Part shown: piece by piece, positions 5,475 through 7,022 of the stretch | Layout: every line of letters starts with the position of its first letter | Position numbering within the stretch: the stretch's first letter is position 1 | NCBI GenBank assembly: GCA_003154855.1 | Contig: PMEV01000370.1 | Location: 337 to 7,358, forward strand | Reading direction: 5' to 3' | From: Bryobacterales bacterium | Lineage (GTDB): Bacteria; Acidobacteriota; Terriglobia; Bryobacterales; Bryobacteraceae | Length of the DNA: 7,022 nt | Notes under the pieces: generated by a model | Database searches by the model: none | Seen by the model: the letters and a program-made list of their open reading frames with translations, nothing else | What the model was told of the DNA's origin: nothing | Made by a program: the position numbers and the translations under genes

Positions 5475-6272
5475 TCAGTTAGCCGGATATCCGCGCACCA
5501 GCTTCAACGTCCGGCGCCAGCGGGTCTTGGTGAAGAAGTGCTCGATCAAATCCTCGAAATGGTCGACGCTGATGGTTGGCCCCACCAGCGCCTGCGTGGT
5601 CGCGTCGTAGGACCAGTAAATCAGCACCGGTTTGCCCACGATGTTTTCCCGCGGCACGAATCCCCAATACCGGCTGTCCAGGCTCAGGTCGCGATTGTCG
5701 CCCATGGCGAAATAACTGTTGGGGGGCACCACCACTTCGCCGTCCACAACGCTGGTAGCCAGCATCTCGCGGCCCCGCGGAAGCACCTGGAAGTCCGCCG
5801 GAGACGGGAAGTTATCCCGATATGGATCGATCTCCGGCCGCTTGTGGTACACGTACGGCTCGTCGATCTTCTGCCCGTTGCGGTAGAGCTGCTTGTCCAC
5901 CAGGTGGATGCGGTCGCCGGGCAGTCCGATGACCCGCTTGACGAAGGTATTCTGTATTTCCACCGGGTAGCGGAACACGATGATGTCGCCGCGATGGAGT
6001 TCCGTGTACGGCAGCAGGCGCCCGGCGAAGGAGTCCGCGGGCGCGTAAGTCAGTTTGTCCACCAGCAGATGGTCGCCAATCAGCAGCGTATCCTCCATCG
6101 AGCCGGTAGGGATGACGAAGGCCTGCAGCAGCGTGGTCGTCCCGAACAGCAGCAGGATGATGGTCAGCGTCCACTCGGCGATCGCGCCGCGCGGCGGTTC
6201 GCCCCTGCCGGTGCGCGCCCCTTCCGGCGCCGTTTTCTCCGCGGCGGATTTGGTTGGCTCCAAGTCTCTCAT
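5475..6272 (-). CDS. lepB: Type I signal peptidase, first copy of the tandem array
   Basis: This 265-aa signal peptidase has the most consensus-like sequence of the three. A charged cytoplasmic tail of about 33 residues precedes the membrane helix (WTLTIILLLFGTTTLLQAF). The catalytic box VIPTGSMEDTLLIGDH carries Ser58, the base is Lys112 in FVKRVIGLPGDR, and box E is GDNRDLSLDSRYWG from 191. The C-terminus reads KTRWRRTLKLVRGYPAN. The ATG at 6270-6272 is chosen because the frame upstream (to 6467) is antisense-like sequence overlapping the membrane-protein gene and has no protein features. The Shine-Dalgarno is weak (GGGG about nine bases upstream). The gene follows the small membrane protein by 35 bp on the same strand, so the rnhB transcript probably continues into it. 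Proximity of lepB and rnhB is known in several bacterial groups, which supports an ancestral location for this copy. Confidence 0.96.
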   Translation of the reverse strand: MRDLEPTKSAAEKTAPEGARTGRGEPPRGAIAEWTLTIILLLFGTTTLLQAFVIPTGSMEDTLLIGDHLLVDKLTYAPADSFAGRLLPYTELHRGDIIVFRYPVEIQNTFVKRVIGLPGDRIHLVDKQLYRNGQKIDEPYVYHKRPEIDPYRDNFPSPADFQVLPRGREMLATSVVDGEVVVPPNSYFAMGDNRDLSLDSRYWGFVPRENIVGKPVLIYWSYDATTQALVGPTISVDHFEDLIEHFFTKTRWRRTLKLVRGYPAN

Positions 6273-6307
6273 TGTATCGAACCCCGTACGGCCGCTCCTC
6301 GGGTCCG

Positions 6308-6610
6308 CTACGCGAACCGGCGCAGCCGGAACACCTCGGCGAGCCCAATCCCTATGTCCAGCACCCCGAGCCCGCTGATCGCCCCCCGCAGAAATGGACT
6401 GGTCCAGACGTCGTACCAGCCCGGGTCCAGCCTGGCGATGAGGCTCGAGTGCCACCAGGGGCTCCACGGGAAAACCAGCAGAAACGTGCCCAGCTCCAGG
6501 CAGAAAATGATGTACACCAGGGCGCGGAATAGCGCGCGCCAGCTATGGCCGCCGCCCGTTGGCGCGCTCCCGGCGTCATCGGCCGGCACTGGGTTCTGCT
6601 GGGAGGTCAT
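6308..6610 (-). CDS. Small two-helix membrane protein coupled to rnhB
   Basis: This 100-aa protein of unknown function has a polar N-terminal tail (MTSQQNPVPADDAGSAPTGG). Two hydrophobic segments follow at about 27-50 (LFRALVYIIFCLELGTFLLV) and 72-93 (SPFLRGAISGLGVLDIGIGL), joined by a loop with a Trp-rich PWSPWW at 48-53. It ends in basic residues (FRLRRFA), which suggests a cytoplasmic C-terminus. The start ATG at 6608-6610 overlaps the rnhB stop as ATGA, a standard translational-coupling arrangement; GGGAGG lies 13 bases upstream inside rnhB. The frame is open further upstream, but that part is antisense-like and overlaps rnhB, so it is excluded. The position between rnhB and lepB suggests an inner-membrane protein co-expressed with the export peptidases. 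No family is recognised. Confidence 0.75.
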   Translation of the reverse strand: MTSQQNPVPADDAGSAPTGGGHSWRALFRALVYIIFCLELGTFLLVFPWSPWWHSSLIARLDPGWYDVWTSPFLRGAISGLGVLDIGIGLAEVFRLRRFA

Positions 6611-7022
6611 GACAGTTCGGCGGCCTCCCAGAGAGTCCCGGAGCAGGCCGCCCGAACGGGTGCGAACGTGAAACGGTGCTGGCGGGTGGGCCCATGATCG
6701 GACAACGCCTTCAGGTGCTCGGGAGTTCCATATCCTTTGTGGCGGCCCAGGCCGTATTGCGGAAAGGTCCGGTCCCACTCCCGCATGCTCTCGTCCCGCC
6801 GCACCTTGGCCAGGATGGAGGCGGCCGCGATCGCCTGGCAGCGGGCGTCCCCGTGGATCACCCGCCGATGGGGCTGCGGGATCTCCAGCCGCACGCCGTC
6901 CACCAGCGCGTAGTCCGGGGCCGGCGCGAGTTGCTGGATGGCCTGCTGCATGGCCAGACGGGAAGCCTGGTAGATATTGATGCGATCGATGACCGCGGCC
7001 TCCACTTCCGCCACCGCCCAGG
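6607..7022 (-). CDS. rnhB: Ribonuclease HII (C-terminal two thirds; 5' end beyond window)
   Basis: RNase HII cuts the RNA strand of RNA-DNA hybrids and starts removal of single ribonucleotides from DNA in the cytoplasm. About 137 residues are visible of a protein usually near 200-230 aa. Recognisable parts are IDRINIYQASRLAMQQAI, the strand YALVDGVRLEIP with an active-site Asp, GDARCQAIAAASILAKVRRD with the second visible active-site Asp in the final RD, and the C-terminal block YGLGRHKGYGTPEHLKAL...HR.TF. The N-terminal Asp-Glu pair of the DEDD site lies outside the window. The frame continues to the edge as WAVAEVEAA, so the GTG at 7012-7014 is internal and not the start. The TGA at 6607-6609 overlaps the ATG of the next gene. 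Confidence 0.95.
   Translation of the reverse strand, partial: WAVAEVEAAVIDRINIYQASRLAMQQAIQQLAPAPDYALVDGVRLEIPQPHRRVIHGDARCQAIAAASILAKVRRDESMREWDRTFPQYGLGRHKGYGTPEHLKALSDHGPTRQHRFTFAPVRAACSGTLWEAAELS

Noticed and set aside
4788..6671. Plus-strand open frame of 627 codons with internal similarity between its two halves
   Set aside because: The repeats (for example HDHVA, FVHQQ and RHHEG-like segments) are mirror images of the conserved boxes of the signal peptidases on the other strand, not a real repeat protein.

Overview
The window is GC-rich (roughly 60-65%), with tightly packed genes and GC-biased third codon positions. It looks like a free-living Gram-negative bacterium with a large secretome. 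The style of the three signal peptidases, the beta-helix secreted protein and the small accessory toxin-antitoxin genes suggest Acidobacteriota, possibly the Solibacter/Bryobacter group. That placement is inference, since no rRNA or other taxonomic marker is present.

Left part (1-2532): the last codons of a probable plus-strand gene end at 36. They converge on a minus-strand, exported thioredoxin-fold (TlpA/redoxin-like) protein whose first catalytic cysteine is replaced by tryptophan. This gene is divergent from a 620-aa secreted right-handed parallel beta-helix protein. The shared intergenic region carries a good sigma70-type promoter (GTGACA, 17 bp, TATAGT) followed by a perfect 8-bp hairpin at the predicted transcript start.

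Middle part (2533-3324): a decayed toxin-antitoxin locus on the minus strand. A complete short HicB antitoxin is followed by a 5'-truncated, unlisted HicA toxin remnant of about 45 codons. The remnant keeps the C-terminal VPYHRG...LPLGTIRAI region but lacks the N-terminal half and the catalytic histidine. An inverted repeat and a 9-bp direct repeat mark the ends of the remnant, and hicB has an internal in-frame 21-bp tandem duplication. About 390 bp with no convincing gene follow.

Right part (3325-7022): a minus-strand run reading rnhB (RNase HII, entering from the right edge), a 100-aa two-helix membrane protein overlapping rnhB by ATGA, three consecutive complete type I signal peptidase genes separated by 12 and 2 bp, and a 177-aa secreted protein of unknown function. 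All three signal peptidases keep the catalytic Ser/Lys pair and the GDNRD box but differ around the catalytic serine and in the region before box E. This suggests duplication followed by specialisation in substrate choice. The peptidases would mature Sec-exported proteins such as the redoxin, the beta-helix protein and the 177-aa protein seen here.

The most unusual points are the tandem triplet of signal peptidases, the silent HicA remnant behind an intact HicB, and the redoxin without its nucleophilic cysteine.
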